In this document: piece after piece, positions 60,975-64,000 of the stretch
How the letters are laid out: the number at the start of each line of letters is the position of its first letter
Position numbering within the stretch: position 1 is the stretch's first letter
Assembly: GCF_001043915.1 (NCBI RefSeq)
Contig: NZ_LABX01000092.1
Location: forward strand, 1 to 64,000
DNA: 64,000 bases
From: Methylobacterium aquaticum
GTDB taxonomy: Bacteria; Pseudomonadota; Alphaproteobacteria; Rhizobiales; Beijerinckiaceae
Reading direction: 5' to 3'
The notes under the pieces: generated by a model
Databases searched by the model: none
Seen by the model: the letters and a program-made list of their open reading frames with translations, nothing else
What the model was told of the DNA's origin: nothing
Translations under genes and position numbers: made by a program

Positions 60975-63947
60975 TTACTCGGCGGCCTTGCAGTGGAGCG
61001 CGTCCCACTCGCGCAGGGCCTGCGCGTCGCGGGGCGTCACGTCCGGGTAATCCGGATCGCTGCCGACGCTCCCGAGCACCTTCCACGAGCGGGCGCATTT
61101 GCGCCCCTCTGCCAGGGCCGGCACCACCGCGACGCCCTTGACCTCGTCGAGCCGGAACGCCTCCGTGGGACCCTCGCCGGCCTCGACCGCGATGGCGGAG
61201 GTGATGCAGATTTCCGAAAAGTCGATGCCGTCGAGGCTCGCCAGCAGGTCCGCATCCGCGACGAAGACCGTCGGGGCAGCTTCCAGGCTCGCGCCGATGC
61301 GCTTGGCCGCGCGCTCGATCTCGAGCGCGCCCGTCACCACCCGGCGCACCCGGCGGATCTTGGCCCAGCGCTTGGCGAGCGCATCGTCGCGCCACGCGGC
61401 CGGCGTCTCCGGCAGAGTCTCGGTATGGACTGAAGCAGTCTCGGAGGGGGTGCGGGCGAGCCAGGCTTCCTCGGCCGTGAAGGCGAGGACCGGGGCGAGC
61501 CAGATCGTGACGCGCCTGAAGACCTCGTCCACCACGGTGAGCGAGGCCCGCCGGGTCTGCGACGAGATCGGATCGCAGTAGAGCGCGTCCTTGCGCACGT
61601 CGAAATAGAACGACGACAGGTCGCCGGTCATGAAGCCGTTGAGCTGCGCCACCACCCGCTTGGTGTCGAAGGTGCGGAAGGCGTCGCGGATCTCGGCATC
61701 CAGCTCGGCCAGACGATGCAGGATGAACCGCTCCAGCTCCGGCATGTCGTCAGGCGCCACCCGGTCCTCGGGCCGGTGATGGGCGAGCGTGCCCAGCATC
61801 CAGCGCAGCGAGTTGCGCAGCTTGCGGTAGGTCTCCGAGAAGGTCTTGATGATCTCGGGACCGATGCGCAGGTCGTCGGTATAGTCCGAGGCCGCCACCC
61901 ACAGGCGCAGGATGTCGGCGCCCGAGTTCTTGATCACGTCCTGCGGCGCGACGGTGTTGCCCTTCGACTTCGACATCTTCTCGCCCTTGGGGTCAAGGAC
62001 GAAGCCGTGGGTCAGCACCACGTCGTAGGGCGCGCGGTCGCGGGTGCCGCAGGATTCGAGCAGCGAGGAATGGAACCAGCCGCGATGCTGGTCCGACCCT
62101 TCGAGATACATCACCGTGTCGTCACCGCCGTCGCGGCGGCGGCGGATGTCGGCAAGGCCCGGGAACTGCTCAGGATCGTCGAGCGTGAAGGCGTGGGTCG
62201 AGCCGGAATCGAACCAGACGTCGAGGACGTCGGTCACCTTCTCGTACTGGGCCGGGTCGTGCTCGGGGGCGAGGAAACGGGCGCCGTCGGCGTCGCTGAA
62301 CCAGGCATCCGCCCCCTCCGCCGCGAAGGCGGCGTGGATGCGGGCATTGACCGTCTCATCGCGCAGGATCTCGCCGCTCTCGCGGTGGACGAAGACCGTG
62401 ATCGGCACGCCCCAGGCGCGCTGGCGCGACACCACCCAGTCGGGCCGGTTGGCGATCATGCCGGTGATGCGGTTCTGGCCCTGCGGCGGCACCCATTGGG
62501 TGACGGCGATCTCGCGAAGCGCCACGTCGCGCAGGGTCGCGCCGTTCAGGGTCGCCACCGGCTTGTCGAGGGCGATGAACCATTGCGGCGTGTTGCGGAA
62601 GATGACCGGCTTCTTCGAGCGCCAGGAATGCGGGTAGCTGTGCTTGAGCGTGCCGCGGCCGACCAGTGTGCCCGCCGCCGTCAGCGCGGCGATCACCGCC
62701 TTGTTGGCATTGCCCTTCTGGCCCTTCTCGTCGAGCACGCGGGTGCCGGTGAGGCCGGGGGCGGCCTCCGTCAGCACGCCGTCGGCATTGACCGTGTAGG
62801 GGATCGCCGTCTCGATGCCGCGCTCACGCAACTGGCGGCCATGCGCCATCCAGACCTCGAAATCCTCGCGGCCGTGGCTCGGCGCCGTGTGGACGAAGCC
62901 GGTGCCGGCCTCGTCGGTGACGTGCTCACCCTCCAGCATCGGCACGGCGTGGCCGTAGCCGTCGTTCCAGGAGGCGAGGGGATGCGCCAGCGTCAGGCCG
63001 GCGAGATCGTCGGCGGAGACGTCGCTCAGTCGTTCGAAGGTTTCGACGCGCGCGGCCTTGAAGACGTCGCCCGCCAGTTTGTCAGCAACAACGTAACGAA
63101 CACCAGGTTGAGACCAGTTCTCTTGAGAAGCAGCAACGACACGATACAATCCGTAGGAGACTTTTTTGGAGTAGGCGACGGCCCGGTTGGCCGGGATCGT
63201 CCAGGGGGTGGTGGTCCAGATGACGATCCGGGCGTCGTGCAAGTCCGGGGCCGTCTTCGCCTCGACGACCGGGAAGGCGGCCCAGATGGTGTCGCTGACG
63301 TGGTCCTCGTACTCGACCTCGGCCTCGGCGAGCGCGGTCTTCTCGACCACCGACCACATCACCGGCTTCGAGCCGCGATAGAGCTGGCCCGTGGTGGCGA
63401 AGGTCATCAGCTCGCGGGCGATCGCGGCCTCGGCCGGATACGCCATGGTCAGGTAGGGGTGGTCCCAGTCGCCGGTGACGCCGAGGCGCTTGAATTCCTC
63501 CCGCTGCACCGACAGCCAGTGCTCGGCGAAGGTCCGGCACTCGCGCCGGAACTCGACCACCGGCACCTCGTCCTTGTTGCGGCCGGCGGCGCGGTACTGC
63601 TCCTCGATCTTCCACTCGATCGGCAGGCCGTGGCAATCCCAGCCCGGGACGTAGTTGGCGTCGTGCCCGAGGGCGCCTTGCGTGCGGACGACGATGTCCT
63701 TGAGGATCTTGTTGAGCGCCGTGCCGATATGGATGTGGCCGTTGGCGTAGGGCGGGCCGTCATGCAGCACGAATTTCGGCCGCCCGGCCGCCGCCGCGCG
63801 GATGCGGGCATAGAGGTTGATGCGCGCCCAGCGCTCCAGGATCTCCGGCTCGCGCTGCGGCAGGCCGGCCCGCATCGGGAATTCGGTGACCGGCAGAAAC
63901 AGGGTCTCGGAATAGTCGCGCCCGGCGGCGGGTTTTGGCTCGGTCAT
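60975..63947 (-). CDS. ileS: Isoleucyl-tRNA synthetase
   Basis: A 990-aa class I synthetase. HIGH motif: [21 protein letters not shown] motif: [12 protein letters not shown]; the CP1 editing domain spans about residues 190-400; an anticodon-binding C-terminal domain follows. The C-terminus lacks a clear four-Cys zinc knuckle but has scattered Cys (GRKCARSW). ATG 63947 was chosen over TTG 63956. Within the editing-domain region, roughly 63081-63170, GC content drops to about 47% and codon choice changes, although the protein stays in frame and collinear. The promoter lies outside or at the window's right edge. Confidence 0.97.
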   Translation of the reverse strand: MTEPKPAAGRDYSETLFLPVTEFPMRAGLPQREPEILERWARINLYARIRAAAAGRPKFVLHDGPPYANGHIHIGTALNKILKDIVVRTQGALGHDANYVPGWDCHGLPIEWKIEEQYRAAGRNKDEVPVVEFRRECRTFAEHWLSVQREEFKRLGVTGDWDHPYLTMAYPAEAAIARELMTFATTGQLYRGSKPVMWSVVEKTALAEAEVEYEDHVSDTIWAAFPVVEAKTAPDLHDARIVIWTTTPWTIPANRAVAYSKKVSYGLYRVVAASQENWSQPGVRYVVADKLAGDVFKAARVETFERLSDVSADDLAGLTLAHPLASWNDGYGHAVPMLEGEHVTDEAGTGFVHTAPSHGREDFEVWMAHGRQLRERGIETAIPYTVNADGVLTEAAPGLTGTRVLDEKGQKGNANKAVIAALTAAGTLVGRGTLKHSYPHSWRSKKPVIFRNTPQWFIALDKPVATLNGATLRDVALREIAVTQWVPPQGQNRITGMIANRPDWVVSRQRAWGVPITVFVHRESGEILRDETVNARIHAAFAAEGADAWFSDADGARFLAPEHDPAQYEKVTDVLDVWFDSGSTHAFTLDDPEQFPGLADIRRRRDGGDDTVMYLEGSDQHRGWFHSSLLESCGTRDRAPYDVVLTHGFVLDPKGEKMSKSKGNTVAPQDVIKNSGADILRLWVAASDYTDDLRIGPEIIKTFSETYRKLRNSLRWMLGTLAHHRPEDRVAPDDMPELERFILHRLAELDAEIRDAFRTFDTKRVVAQLNGFMTGDLSSFYFDVRKDALYCDPISSQTRRASLTVVDEVFRRVTIWLAPVLAFTAEEAWLARTPSETASVHTETLPETPAAWRDDALAKRWAKIRRVRRVVTGALEIERAAKRIGASLEAAPTVFVADADLLASLDGIDFSEICITSAIAVEAGEGPTEAFRLDEVKGVAVVPALAEGRKCARSWKVLGSVGSDPDYPDVTPRDAQALREWDALHCKAAE

Positions 63948-64000
63948 GGGGGTCAAGGCTCGTCTGGGGCGCCAACGCGCAGCCCTTGAGGAATCGCAGC

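Overview
The window looks like chromosomal DNA of a high-GC alphaproteobacterium (Hyphomicrobiales), most likely a Methylobacterium-type organism. This rests on the uniformly GC-rich coding sequence, the gene order rpsB-tsf / pyrH-frr-uppS-cdsA-dxr-rseP-bamA-lpxD-fabZ-lpxA-lpxI-lpxB, the C-terminally extended S2 protein, the fused urease gamma-beta subunit and CtrA-like boxes. The species-level guess is inference; no database was consulted.

Layout. 0.35-3.5 kb: a secreted DUF1330 protein, a LOV-type hybrid histidine kinase and a Prx5-like peroxiredoxin. 3.5-19.3 kb: one long minus-strand housekeeping block. It starts with rpsB-tsf, ends that part with a strong terminator, and continues with the envelope-biogenesis genes for UMP kinase, ribosome recycling, undecaprenyl-PP, CDP-DAG, MEP isoprenoids, site-2 protease, BamA and early lipid A synthesis. 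19.3-22.4 kb: a transposase remnant, a glycosyltransferase and an AT-rich non-coding region carrying two perfect TTAA-N7-TTAA (CtrA-type) boxes. 22.4-30.2 kb: one 2584-aa modular repeat protein: a predicted seven-bladed FG-GAP propeller, near-identical 651-bp tandem units, three 288-bp Ig-like units, RTX nonapeptides and six C-terminal HY/EGR repeats. 30.6-37.1 kb: a minus-strand glycan operon with a split transketolase, an NAD-epimerase/GtrB-like GT2 fusion, a GT-C-like membrane protein and a SAM methyltransferase.

37.5-39.8 kb: a secreted NodB-type deacetylase and an L,D-transpeptidase. 40.0-40.2 kb: a decayed IS200/IS605 end that keeps its right-end hairpin. 40.5-47.2 kb: a complete peptide-type ABC importer followed by an amidohydrolase. 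47.3-53.4 kb: a urease operon (ureD, ureAB fusion, ureC, ureE, ureF) that also holds a translationally coupled HD (MESH1-like) hydrolase, a duplicated 5' fragment of ureC and a vapBC toxin-antitoxin pair; ureG is not in the window. 53.6-56.8 kb: a cupin and an M16 peptidase pair. 57.2-57.9 kb: a secreted hypothetical protein.

58.1-60.4 kb is a distinctly AT-richer islet of four small exported proteins of unknown function. Three of them form a tight operon behind a plausible promoter and another perfect CtrA-type box. 60.5-64 kb: lspA and ileS; ileS contains a roughly 90-bp patch of anomalously low GC. The least explained parts are the secreted-protein islet, the giant repeat protein with its CtrA-box upstream region, the split-transketolase glycan operon and the rearranged urease operon.
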